Shown here in pieces: positions 47,290 to 55,349 of a stretch of DNA of 64,000 bases; within the stretch, counting starts at the first letter, position 1, and the number at the start of each line of letters is the position of its first letter. Source of the DNA: an uncultured cyanobacterium (GTDB lineage: Bacteria; Cyanobacteriota; Cyanobacteriia; Cyanobacteriales; Nostocaceae); contig CAINGU010000113.1 in NCBI GenBank assembly GCA_903848645.1, forward strand, positions 1-64,000. Direction: 5' to 3'. Both the position numbers and the translations under genes were made by a program. The notes under the pieces are model-generated. The model did not search any database. It was given only the letters and a program-made list of their open reading frames with translations, and was not told where the DNA came from.

Positions 47290-47982
47290 TTACGAGTCTC
47301 TGAGTACGTAACCTACACCGCGTACAGTTTGAATTAGGCGTTTTTGTCCTTCTTCTTCAATTTTGAGGCGGAGGTAACGAATATACACTTCAATGACATT
47401 AGACTCACCCATAAACTCGTAACCCCAAACATTTTCTAAAATCTGATCGCGGGTTAATACTTCACGAGGATGTTCCATTAAGAACTTTAAGAGTTCAAAT
47501 TCCTTCATGGTTAAATCAATGGCCTTACTGTTGTAAAAAGCACGACGCGTTCCTATATCCAAAACCAAATCTCCAAAGCGTAATTGCTCTGTGGTATCAA
47601 TATCAGGTTTGAGATAGAGACGAATCAGCTTTAAAAAATCTTCCGAACGATAAGGTTTCAAGATGTAATCATCAGCACCAGCGTCTAAACAAGCGATGCG
47701 ATCATCTACTGTATCTCTAGCCATTAAAACCAGCACAGGAGAAGGATTACCGATACTTCTGAGATTTTTACATAAAGATAGTCCTGATTCTCCGACGAGC
47801 ATCCGGTCTACAACAATTAAAGCAGGTTGGCGAGTACGGCAGTATTGTAATCCATTGGCTGCATCATGAGCCACAATTGCTTCATAGCCAGCTTCTTGCA
47901 AATCAAAAGCTAACTGATTAGCTAAAGTCTCATCTGGTTCAATCACTAAAACAAAAACAGCGGGATTGTGAGTAGCTATCAT
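47290..47982 (-). CDS. OmpR/PhoB-type response regulator, NblR-like
   Basis: The 230-residue protein has a receiver domain (about 10-125) with the phospho-acceptor Asp in IVVDRML, Thr/Ser region VLMARD and Lys in LKPYRSED, then a winged-helix DNA-binding domain (about 135-228; LTMKEFELLKFLMEHPREVL, ESNVIEVYIRYLRLKI, LIQTVRGVGYVLR). The acidic pocket at the start of the receiver reads VIEPDE rather than the usual V-D-D-D. Overall sequence reminds me of cyanobacterial NblR, the regulator of phycobilisome degradation, but I cannot verify that. No histidine kinase is adjacent. Confidence 0.85.
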   Translation of the reverse strand: MIATHNPAVFVLVIEPDETLANQLAFDLQEAGYEAIVAHDAANGLQYCRTRQPALIVVDRMLVGESGLSLCKNLRSIGNPSPVLVLMARDTVDDRIACLDAGADDYILKPYRSEDFLKLIRLYLKPDIDTTEQLRFGDLVLDIGTRRAFYNSKAIDLTMKEFELLKFLMEHPREVLTRDQILENVWGYEFMGESNVIEVYIRYLRLKIEEEGQKRLIQTVRGVGYVLRDS

Positions 47983-48073
47983 ACGGGGTTATTGGATTGG
48001 GGATTGGTAATTGGAAAAAACCCTCTCCTATGAGTTATAACCTGTTATCATGTTACTGATATTTCACACAATA

Positions 48074-50278
48074 CTAACTCAAGTTACTAATTTTCTGGTT
48101 GCACCCATATACATAGCAGGTTTCTATTCCCTGAATAGAGTATTGATCGGGATCAACAACTCCATGATTTGTAATCATCATTGCATGAATCAATGCTTTG
48201 GCTTTCAGCATTATTTCTTCAAACTCCATCTGGGGATCAGAAAGTGCTACAATACCACCACCAACACCAATGGAAGTTTGTTCGGCTGTCATCACAGCAG
48301 TACGAATAACAATATTCAAATCGGCTGAACCATTTAATCCTAAAAAGCCAATAGATCCAGAGTAGACTCCCCGCGCCTCTTGCTCTAATTTATCAATAAT
48401 TTCCAGGGTTCTAATCTTCGGTGCGCCAGTCATAGAACCCCCAGGAAAGGCGTTACGGATGCAGTCTACGGCACTCTTATGATTACGTAATTGACCGCGA
48501 ATTGTCGTCACTAATTGATGTACTGTTGCGTAGGTTTCTACAGCCATTAATTTGGGTACATGAACAGTACCGACAGCACAAACCCGTCCCAGATCATTGC
48601 GAAGTAAATCCACAATCATCAGATTCTCTGCTCGATCTTTTTCACTGTTTTGCAATTGTTCACAGAGGATAAAATCTTCTGCGGGTGTTTTTCCTCTTGG
48701 TAGAGTTCCCTTGATGGGTTTTGTCTCCACCCAACCTTGGCGATCAATTTGCAGAAATCGCTCTGGAGATGAACAGGCAATTCCCACATCACCAAAGCGC
48801 AAAAATGCCGCATAAGGAGCAGGATTGATGCGGCGTAATGAACGATAGAATTCCAGAGGATCTGCTGTTGTGTCTATGTGAATCTGGTTTGTTAAACAAA
48901 CTTGATAAGTTTCTCCTTCGTGAATTTCTTGCAAACATTTTTTAATATCATCAAGATAAGTCTTTTCAGACCTGCTTAATCGAAAAATAATAGGTGTTTT
49001 TTTCTTCTTAGGAACAACAGGCAAAAGCGGAGGAAGATGATCAATTTGATGTTTGATAGTTTCAAACCAGTTTTCTGCGGAGGCTGTTTGTCCTTGCTGA
49101 ATTAGACAAAGCAGATAAATAGTTTGCTCTTGGTGATCAATTGCAATCATCCGGTCTGCTAACAAAAACATGGCATCAGGTAAAGTAGAAGAGTGATTTA
49201 ATTGCCCTCCACATTCTGCTTTCAATTCATAGCCAAAATAACCCACAAACCCGCAGTTAAAATCAAAAGGTAAATCATCAGATGGGCAGTGTCGCCGTTC
49301 AATTTCTTGCTGGAGATAATCAAAAATTCCCTCTGTTTTGAAACTGACGGTATCGGACTGTGTAATTGTCAGTTCCTGTCCTTGGGTTCGATAATGAATC
49401 AATAGACTATTATCACCACTGTTATCTCCCATGAAAGAAAAGCGAGAAAGACCAAGTTCAACACGACTGCTATCTAACCAAAATGCACTGGCTGATTTGC
49501 CAAACAAATGTACAAACATCTGTTCGGTATCGGGACAAAGTTCGGCTTCGCTCACTGTAAACAAATTCAATTTGCGGGTACAAAGTTCAAATTCCTGTTG
49601 CTGTTTTTTGTTAGTAGAATTCGTGGGTAAAATCTCATTCCTGTTATGTCCTGTCCAATAATGTTTTTTCGGACTTTTATCTCGTTCCTGGACAAATTTT
49701 TGGGTAATCTCTTTAAAATTCTCAAACAAAGTATGTCCATACTCAGTACAGATTGACTCTGGATGAAACTGCACACCCCACATTGGTAAAGAGCGATGAC
49801 GCATTCCCATGATCAGGTTGTCCTCTGTCCACGCTATTTTTTTTAAACAGTCCGGTAGGTCATTAGAAACCAACAAGGAATGGTAGCGCACAACGGAAAA
49901 AGGAGAAGGTATTCCCGTAAACAAATCAGTAGCGCTGTGATAAACTTCACTGAGCCGACCATGACGAACTTCAGGTGCGTGAATAACTTTTCCTCCATGG
50001 CCATAGCCAAGTCCCTGATGTCCCAAGCAAACACCTAGAAGTGGTACTTGGGCATTTTCAATCATTTGACGACAAATACCAAAATCTTTTGATTTTTCTG
50101 GACGGCCTGGACCTGGTGAAATTACGATGTTATCAAATTCCCACTGTTTGAGTTCATCCCATATAACTTGATCATTGTAAATTACCTTGGGATACTCTCC
50201 ATTAACTTCTGCAATCAATTGGTAAAGGTTAAAAGTATAAGAGTCGTAGTTATCAATAATCAGGGTTTTCATGTTCAA
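48074..50278 (-). CDS. Fused aminodeoxychorismate synthase (PabA-PabB)
   Basis: The 734-residue protein joins a glutamine amidotransferase (about 1-200; IDNYDSYTFNLYQL, SPGPGRPE, nucleophile in LLGVCLGHQGLG, WGVQFHPES) to a chorismate-binding domain (about 245-730). The latter contains VETKPIKGTLPRG, MIVDLLRNDLGRVC and GSMTGAPKI. The Lys in PIKGT marks PabB rather than TrpE, which has Ala there, so the product should be 4-amino-4-deoxychorismate for folate. The fusion is known in cyanobacteria and plants. No aminodeoxychorismate lyase domain is attached. The start could be MKTLI, two codons later. Confidence 0.92.
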   Translation of the reverse strand: MNMKTLIIDNYDSYTFNLYQLIAEVNGEYPKVIYNDQVIWDELKQWEFDNIVISPGPGRPEKSKDFGICRQMIENAQVPLLGVCLGHQGLGYGHGGKVIHAPEVRHGRLSEVYHSATDLFTGIPSPFSVVRYHSLLVSNDLPDCLKKIAWTEDNLIMGMRHRSLPMWGVQFHPESICTEYGHTLFENFKEITQKFVQERDKSPKKHYWTGHNRNEILPTNSTNKKQQQEFELCTRKLNLFTVSEAELCPDTEQMFVHLFGKSASAFWLDSSRVELGLSRFSFMGDNSGDNSLLIHYRTQGQELTITQSDTVSFKTEGIFDYLQQEIERRHCPSDDLPFDFNCGFVGYFGYELKAECGGQLNHSSTLPDAMFLLADRMIAIDHQEQTIYLLCLIQQGQTASAENWFETIKHQIDHLPPLLPVVPKKKKTPIIFRLSRSEKTYLDDIKKCLQEIHEGETYQVCLTNQIHIDTTADPLEFYRSLRRINPAPYAAFLRFGDVGIACSSPERFLQIDRQGWVETKPIKGTLPRGKTPAEDFILCEQLQNSEKDRAENLMIVDLLRNDLGRVCAVGTVHVPKLMAVETYATVHQLVTTIRGQLRNHKSAVDCIRNAFPGGSMTGAPKIRTLEIIDKLEQEARGVYSGSIGFLGLNGSADLNIVIRTAVMTAEQTSIGVGGGIVALSDPQMEFEEIMLKAKALIHAMMITNHGVVDPDQYSIQGIETCYVYGCNQKISNLS

Positions 50279-50312
50279 ATCTTCGTAATTAACTGGTCGA
50301 AATGGCTAAAGT

Positions 50313-51164
50313 TCATAATAATTTTTGCTCAATTGCTGTCATACATAATGCAACACGAGAATTAATATCTTTTTGCTCAAATTCATCAATACCCAATTTC
50401 ACTTTTAGGTGTTGGATATGATTCTGCACAACCCTAAGTGATATGTGAAGACGTTCAGCTATTGCTTGATCTCTTAAGGATTCATGACATAATAGCCTGA
50501 GAACTTCCAAATCTTTCTCATTCAAGTTTAACTGTTAACGTAATTGTCTGGGCAGTTTCAATTCTCCATTCAGCGCACTTTCAACCCCTGCTAAAAAATA
50601 TTTGCGTCGTTCCATTTTATTTACCACCACAAACCCACCGCAGTGATGATTAATAGATTTGACAAGTTTGATCATCCAACTGGGTTCGCTGCTATAGATG
50701 AGGATATTCAAATAGGAATAAGTATTAAAAATGGCTCTCCCAGAGTGGTTATGTTTATTTAACAACAAAAAAATCTCAAAATCCTTGCCAGGTAAAGATT
50801 TTATTAATCCAAAAATACAGATTTAATAAAAATATGGTTTGATTATATTAAAACCTTTTCTATCTAAGGATTTCAGATGAAATTAAGTATTAATTTTACA
50901 TAGCCAGTCTAGGAGAGCCTTAAAAATTAACTCTAACAGTTCTAAAGAAGATTTAGCTGACTGAGAGCCAGAAGGTAAAGCAAATTGTAAATCAAGGACT
51001 ATTAAATCTGGTGTTTCTATTTTTAGACGTTGTAGTGCTTCTTGGGGAGTAGAAGCGATCGCACAAATAGCAGAAGAGTCGAATTTTGTCAAAAACTCAC
51101 AGTTATTTTCGGCTACTTCTGGATGATCTTCTACCACGAGAAACCGCAGTGGCTTGACATTCAT
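50313..51164 (-). pseudogene. LuxR/NarL-type response regulator gene, disrupted by a MITE and a nonsense codon
   Basis: Three open pieces lie in one frame: receiver N-terminus (50928-51164; VVEDHPEVAENN and LIVLDLQF), receiver C-terminus (about 50538-50724; YLNILIYSSEPSWMIKLV...) and a LuxR helix-turn-helix (50313-50534; SLRDQAIAERLHISLRVVQNH). Removing 195 bp (187-bp element plus one 8-bp duplication) joins LELIF to NTYSYLNILIY in frame. A single TAA at 50535-50537 then remains between RQLR and QLNLNEKD. The ancestor was about 218 residues. Translation could yield only a truncated receiver. It lies 34 bp from pabAB on the same strand. Confidence 0.88.
50733..50919. mobile_element. 187-bp MITE with 22-bp terminal inverted repeats and 8-bp target duplication
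   Basis: The ends are imperfect inverted repeats (50733-50754 and 50898-50919, 19 of 22 positions matching; both begin GGCTCTCC). They are flanked by the perfect direct duplication TTAAAAAT at 50725-50732 and 50920-50927. The interior has no transposase. An 8-bp duplication and GGCTCT ends are features of the ISL3 family, so I infer a non-autonomous ISL3-type derivative. It interrupts the receiver domain of a response regulator gene. Confidence 0.9.
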
Positions 51165-51226
51165 GTCCTGGATGATAAGTTAGGTAACTATAGCTTATAT
51201 TAAATGGGTGTATTCTATCAATACCT

Positions 51227-51278
51227 AGATCCCCGACTTCTTTAAGAAGTTAGGGATATGAAATATCAAAATCATCCT
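51227..51278. repeat. Dispersed hairpin repeat, copy 3, with extended tail
   Basis: AGATCCCCGACTTCTT and AAGAAGTTAGGGAT form the hairpin, followed by ATGAAATATCAAAATCATCCT. The same tail follows copy 4 at 51788, so the two copies are direct repeats of about 50 bp bracketing the small DUF2283 region. Confidence 0.75.
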
Positions 51279-51370
51279 CTTATTGAAGGAGTAATCGCAA
51301 AGTACGACGAAAGAATCGCTATTACCGTTGAGTTTTGCTAAAATAGAACTAACTTAAGCGTGAAAGGAAA

Positions 51371-51424
51371 ATGATAAAAATGACAACCTTAGAAATAGCG
51401 ATCGCTAAAATCAAGAAAGTTTAA
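51371..51424 (+). pseudogene. Truncated antitoxin start (MTTLEIAIAKIKK type)
   Basis: A short frame encodes MIKMTTLEIAIAKIKKV and then stops. The beginning matches the N-terminus of small cyanobacterial antitoxin-like proteins (MTTLE..AI.KIK.LP...), normally 60-80 residues long. It has a Shine-Dalgarno-like GAAAGGAAA. It appears to be a decayed gene start fused to other remnants. Confidence 0.45.
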
Positions 51425-51530
51425 TGGAGAATGGCTTGGGCGCTCCTATTCTATTAAACGAGTTTCACCAATCATTGCTGAAAGCGATACGGAAATTGTA
51501 GTAATTACTGTATATACATTTTATTTTTGA
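51411..51530 (+). pseudogene. C-terminal remnant of a DUF4258-like toxin
   Basis: This frame has no start codon and encodes a 39-residue tail (FNGEWLGRSYSIKRVSP then IIAESDTEIVVITVYTFYF) with the VVITVYT ending seen in DUF4258-type proteins. Such genes are often immediately upstream of DUF2283 genes, as here (13 bp). I infer that the toxin N-terminus was lost. Confidence 0.4.
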
Positions 51531-51543
51531 GGAAAGTAACGCT

Positions 51544-51774
51544 ATGAAAATTAGTTATGATCAAGAAACTGATTCACTTTATATTCGCCTAGTTGATGGA
51601 GATCATGAATGTCGTACTTTGCGATTAAGCGATGAAATAGCACTAAATATTGGTGCAGGTGAAGTTTTAGTTGGTGTGGAAATTCTTGATGCAAAAGAGG
51701 TGCTTGGATCAGGTCAATTACCAGAAATTGTTCTAGAGAATATCCCATTTCAGATTGTATCAACGGCAGCTTGA
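51544..51774 (+). CDS. DUF2283 family protein
   Basis: The 76-residue product has the full DUF2283 pattern: MKISYDQETDSLYIRLVDG at the start, then IALNIGAGEVLVGVEILDA and a short C-terminal helix. The family commonly accompanies DUF4258 and other small toxin-like proteins, suggesting an antitoxin-like role. A Shine-Dalgarno (GAGGAAAG) precedes the ATG. Its upstream partner appears to be a remnant, leaving this an orphan. It is bracketed by two direct repeat copies. Confidence 0.9.
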   Translation: MKISYDQETDSLYIRLVDGDHECRTLRLSDEIALNIGAGEVLVGVEILDAKEVLGSGQLPEIVLENIPFQIVSTAA

Positions 51775-51787
51775 AGCCATAGGAACT

Positions 51788-51838
51788 AGATCCCCTACTT
51801 CTTAGAGAAGTCGGGGATCTGAAATATCAAAATCATCC
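51788..51838. repeat. Dispersed hairpin repeat, copy 4, with extended tail
   Basis: AGATCCCCTACTTCTT and AGAAGTCGGGGATCT form the hairpin, followed by GAAATATCAAAATCATCCTT as after copy 3. It is followed at 51849-51880 by a separate palindrome GCGATAGCGAAGCGCTCCGT, a motif common in cyanobacterial intergenic DNA. Confidence 0.8.
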
Positions 51839-51940
51839 TTTCATGAAAGAGCGATAGCGAAGCGCTCCGTAGGAATCGCAGTGATATCACCATAAGCAGT
51901 TAATATAAAAAAGCAGTAGTGCAGTTGCTAAACATGAAAC

Positions 51941-52309
51941 ATGACACTGATTTATTTAGACTATAATTGCTTTCAACGTGGCTTTGATGATCCAAGACAA
52001 GTTAGAATCCAAATGGAGGCTGTAGCCTGCCAAGAAATATTTACTCAGGCTCAAACAGAACAAGTAAGTCTGGTGTGGTCTTTTATCCACCAAGATGAAA
52101 CCGAATTATGCCCCTTTGTTGATTGTAAATATTCAGTTTTGGGTATGGTAAGTTTGTGTAAAATAAAGGTAGCACCAAAAACTGAAATAGCAGAACAAGC
52201 CCATTTATTTCAGCAGTTAGCTAATCTATCAAGTAAAGATGCTCTACACCTGGCCTGTGCTGTTTATATTCAAGCTGATTTTTTCTTAACTCAAATAACA
52301 AAGCTATAG
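51941..52309 (+). CDS. PIN-domain-like protein, probably shortened at the C-terminus
   Basis: The 122-residue product resembles PIN domains: first acid in IYLDYNCFQRGFDD, last helix with SSKDALHLACAVYIQADFFLT. The end reads FLTQITKL and stops where complete relatives usually continue FLTxDxxL with a fourth acidic residue. That residue is missing, so activity may be reduced. No antitoxin gene is adjacent upstream; the DUF2283 gene is 166 bp away. I consider it an isolated, possibly decaying toxin-type gene. Confidence 0.6.
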   Translation: MTLIYLDYNCFQRGFDDPRQVRIQMEAVACQEIFTQAQTEQVSLVWSFIHQDETELCPFVDCKYSVLGMVSLCKIKVAPKTEIAEQAHLFQQLANLSSKDALHLACAVYIQADFFLTQITKL

Positions 52310-52548
52310 CAGTGTTCTAACTGCTATACATTTTTACTTTCATCAATTACCTCTAAGAGTAAACACTCGTATCAATGACTTACTTTATTATTTTACCCAT
52401 ACTAATAAAACTCTGTATAGTCTAACCGAGTTATATAAAAAGCAGCTATTTTGAAAGTATCTTTAGTTATAAAAAGTCACCCCTTTCGACTAAAGTTATA
52501 TTTAGTTATGATATAGTAGTAAAATGCACTTACACACTGATCTAATCA

Positions 52549-54006
52549 ATGAAAGTTGAGAATACCATAGGGTTTATTGATGATCTGGTTTATAGCAAAA
52601 CCGGAAAACGCTTAACCAGTTTGCAAAAAGCCATTCTCAGCGGTACTTGGCAAAATTTCAAATATCCCGACATTGCTAAAACTCAATTCAGATCAGCTAA
52701 ATATCTTAAAGGTGTAGGCTTTAAATTGTGGAATCTTCTTTCAGATATATTAGAAGAAGATATCAATCAAGCTAATTTTCGCGCCATTATGGAAAAAACT
52801 CAATTATCAATTGACTTATCAATTTCTGGTAATTCTGCTAAAGAGTTTGCCCAAATTAATAATATTTATTATGTTAATGATTCCCAGGTTTGTTTTCCTA
52901 TTGTAAATATTCCTAATAACTCACAAACCGAACCGCAAAATCAGGATACACAAAGGCAGAATGTCTCTAATACAAATAGAAAAGATTTAGCTGAAATACC
53001 TAATCTTTCTAAAATCTATGGTCGAACTGAAGAATTAACTACTTTACAAAAATGGATACTACAAGAAAAATGCTGCTTAGTGACAATATTAGGTATATCA
53101 GGTATTGGTAAAACTGCGATCGCCGTCAAATTAATCGAACAAATCGGCAAAGAATTTGATTATGTTGCTTGGCGTAGCCTACGCAATAGACCTACATTGG
53201 ATATAATAGAAACAAATTTACTATCATTTATCACTAAAAACGTCAATACAGATAATCAGCGAAGCCTTGGACAAGCTGCGCTAATACCCCTCATGGACAC
53301 CTTGCAAAAACATCGCTGCTTGATCATCTTAGATGACGTGCAGATGATATTTCAAAGTGGAGAATTAGCAGGTAAATACGAAACAGGATCTGAAGATTAT
53401 GCCAGACTATTTAAACAAATAGGGGAATCGGATCACAATAGTTGCTTAGTTTTAATCAGTAGCGAAAAACCCAGAGAAATTGCCGACTTAGAAACAGAAA
53501 ATCCCCACTGTAAATCATTGCAATTAAATGGTTTAGATGTGGGTGCAGCTTGGGAAACCCTGAAAGAGAAAGGTTTAGAAAATCAGGAAAAATGGCAAGA
53601 AATGATTAATCAATATAGCGGTAATCCTTTATGGCTAAAAATGGTTGCAAGAATCATTCAAGATTTAGGCTTTACAGATTTATGGCAACAGGAAAGCACA
53701 TTTTTATTTGCTGATTTGGAATATAAATTAAATCAGCAGTTCGAGCGATTATCAGCCATTGAGAAAAAAGTGATCTCAACTATGGTAACTCTGGAAGATC
53801 GCGTTAGCATTGCCCAAATCTTAGCATATATACCCCAATCAGAATTACTCAACGCTTTGCCATCTTTATTAAGGCGTTCATATATAGAAAAAATCATAGA
53901 AAATGGAGAAACAAATTTTATTATACAACCTGTAATTAGGGAATATATTAAACAACAATTAGGGAAATATCAACTTTACCAAATGGAGAAGTGCAAGTTA
54001 CACTAA
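52549..54006 (+). CDS. NB-ARC STAND ATPase lacking its usual C-terminal repeats
   Basis: The 485-residue protein begins with a helix-turn-helix-like domain (about 1-85; LTSLQKAILSGTWQNFKYPDIA) of the type found in cyanobacterial vWA-MoxR-associated STAND proteins. The NB-ARC domain has Walker A LGISGIGKTA (about 181-190), VAWRSLRNRP, Walker B CLIILDDV (about 257-264) and SGNPLWLKMV. A winged-helix region with LEDRVSIAQ follows. Relatives normally carry long WD40 or TPR arrays; here the protein stops just after the regulatory region, about 12 bp before the end of a TnpB element. The sensor part has probably been lost. Its partner genes are absent. Confidence 0.8.
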   Translation: MKVENTIGFIDDLVYSKTGKRLTSLQKAILSGTWQNFKYPDIAKTQFRSAKYLKGVGFKLWNLLSDILEEDINQANFRAIMEKTQLSIDLSISGNSAKEFAQINNIYYVNDSQVCFPIVNIPNNSQTEPQNQDTQRQNVSNTNRKDLAEIPNLSKIYGRTEELTTLQKWILQEKCCLVTILGISGIGKTAIAVKLIEQIGKEFDYVAWRSLRNRPTLDIIETNLLSFITKNVNTDNQRSLGQAALIPLMDTLQKHRCLIILDDVQMIFQSGELAGKYETGSEDYARLFKQIGESDHNSCLVLISSEKPREIADLETENPHCKSLQLNGLDVGAAWETLKEKGLENQEKWQEMINQYSGNPLWLKMVARIIQDLGFTDLWQQESTFLFADLEYKLNQQFERLSAIEKKVISTMVTLEDRVSIAQILAYIPQSELLNALPSLLRRSYIEKIIENGETNFIIQPVIREYIKQQLGKYQLYQMEKCKLH

Positions 54007-54017
54007 GTTGGCATTTA

Positions 54018-54130
54018 TTGATACTCCCCGCTCTAAAGAGACGGGGATTCTTAAGACCAAATGAATAATCTTAACGGCGATATCAATGCGCCTCTACTGA
54101 TTCCACTAGAATTTAATCCTAGCTTTACCG
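54018..54130 (-). ncRNA. Probable omega-RNA and right end of the TnpB element
   Basis: The minus strand downstream of tnpB contains a hairpin CCCCG-TCTC...GAG-CGGGG (54026-54046) followed by GGGGAGTATCAA, ending at 54018. This arrangement (hairpin, then GGNNTCAA at the element edge) resembles the 3' ends of IS605-type omega-RNAs, in which the next bases serve as the guide. The guide would then begin ATAAATGCCAACTTAG, reading leftward from 54017. The upstream limit of the RNA is not visible. Confidence 0.45.
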
Positions 54131-55292
54131 CTACTTTTCTGAAAATATTTGCAGCCCCATTACAATCTGCGTTTAGTTTTGTACCATCTTGAGAACGAAA
54201 CAAGCCGCGTTTTATTCTAGTACCACTGCTTTTCCACCCTTCAGGTTTTGCACCGAACGTAGGTAGATAATCACTGTCTAGGAACGATGTTTTTGATGTA
54301 TAAGATTCTTCAGTTTCAACAAACTTAATACCGTATTGTTCACACAGTTGGGCAATACGGTTTTTTAGTTTTGCGGTGGGAATTTGGACAAACTTTTGAT
54401 TAGTTTTAGAACCTAAATTTATAGAATCTTTTTGCCCAACGTTCCAGCCAAAAACGACAGTCCCAATTTTGTTTTCAATGCAATGGTTAATTACAATCCG
54501 TGCTGTTTTATTAACTGCATCCCTCATTTGACGATTACGCTTTTCAGTTATTGATGCTAATTGCTTAGACCAAAAACCTTGAGGTTGATTTTCTTGGAGA
54601 ACCGAAACTCGTTTGTTGTACCATTGATTCACTGATTTTAACTTGCGTCCGTCAATCAGAAATGACCTACCAACGTTGCTGACACAGGTTAACCAGTTAT
54701 TCAGTCCGTGATCAATTGATAAAACATTCTCAATATTTACGTCAGGTTTGAGAGAAGATATTTTGTAAACTAACTCCAAATAAAATTCATTATTTCTTGG
54801 CAGTATTCGATATTCTTTGATGTCTTTATGCTCTAAATTAGAGGGCATAGGAACATAAAAAGCGTCAAACCCAAACCAAATTTTTACCTTACTACCCATC
54901 GGAAATCTTAGCTTACCATCCTTTAATTTAATAGCTTGTCCAGGAAAAGTTACGAGATTTAATCCAGGTTTTCGGTATCCAGGTAGCTTAGGCTTTTGAG
55001 TAACTGTACCGCTCTTAATCCCTTTCAAAAGTCCAATATAAGACTTGAAAGATTCCGCCACAGTTGTTAAGCATTGCTGTGCAGCTTGAGAATACATCGC
55101 CCCAAAATGTGAATTACTTGCTAACTCACGATGCAAGTCAAACTTACCAGGAATTTTACCCGTCTTAAAAAATAATTGTCTAGCATAATAAGTCCCACAA
55201 TTAGCGAGTTTATTTGACTCCCCACACAAGAACTCAAGAATCGCTCCTAATTCCTTATTGGGACTGATTAATATTTGTTGGCATCCATACAT
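54051..55292 (-). CDS. tnpB: TnpB RNA-guided nuclease with rearranged RuvC-II glutamate
   Basis: From ATG 55292 (Shine-Dalgarno GGGAG) the protein is 413 residues and starts MYGCQQILISPNKEL; a longer frame to 55343 is rejected. RuvC-I Asp194 (LSIDHGLNN) and RuvC-III Asp376 (LNADCNGAANI) are present. The usual RuvC-II Glu position is Gly282 (VVFGWNVGQK), while ETEESYTSK (Glu326/328/329) supplies acids at the alternative site described for some TnpB and Fanzor proteins. The CxxC zinc-finger pairs are missing. It could be an active guide-RNA nuclease of the rearranged type or an inactive relative. It is divergent from a small RHH-like gene. Confidence 0.85.
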   Translation of the reverse strand: MYGCQQILISPNKELGAILEFLCGESNKLANCGTYYARQLFFKTGKIPGKFDLHRELASNSHFGAMYSQAAQQCLTTVAESFKSYIGLLKGIKSGTVTQKPKLPGYRKPGLNLVTFPGQAIKLKDGKLRFPMGSKVKIWFGFDAFYVPMPSNLEHKDIKEYRILPRNNEFYLELVYKISSLKPDVNIENVLSIDHGLNNWLTCVSNVGRSFLIDGRKLKSVNQWYNKRVSVLQENQPQGFWSKQLASITEKRNRQMRDAVNKTARIVINHCIENKIGTVVFGWNVGQKDSINLGSKTNQKFVQIPTAKLKNRIAQLCEQYGIKFVETEESYTSKTSFLDSDYLPTFGAKPEGWKSSGTRIKRGLFRSQDGTKLNADCNGAANIFRKVAVKLGLNSSGISRGALISPLRLFIWS

Positions 55293-55349
55293 TGCGTTTT
55301 TCTCCCTTTGTCTTATAATAACACAATGTACTAACAACCGCAAGACATT

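Noticed and set aside
50535-50768. 77-residue minus-strand frame as an independent gene
   Set aside because: Its first part is MITE sequence and the rest is the receiver C-terminus of the broken response regulator, in the same frame as its flanks.
50733-50919. Group II intron or coding insertion instead of a MITE
   Set aside because: The length is far too short for an intron, and the inverted ends plus exact 8-bp duplication point to transposition.
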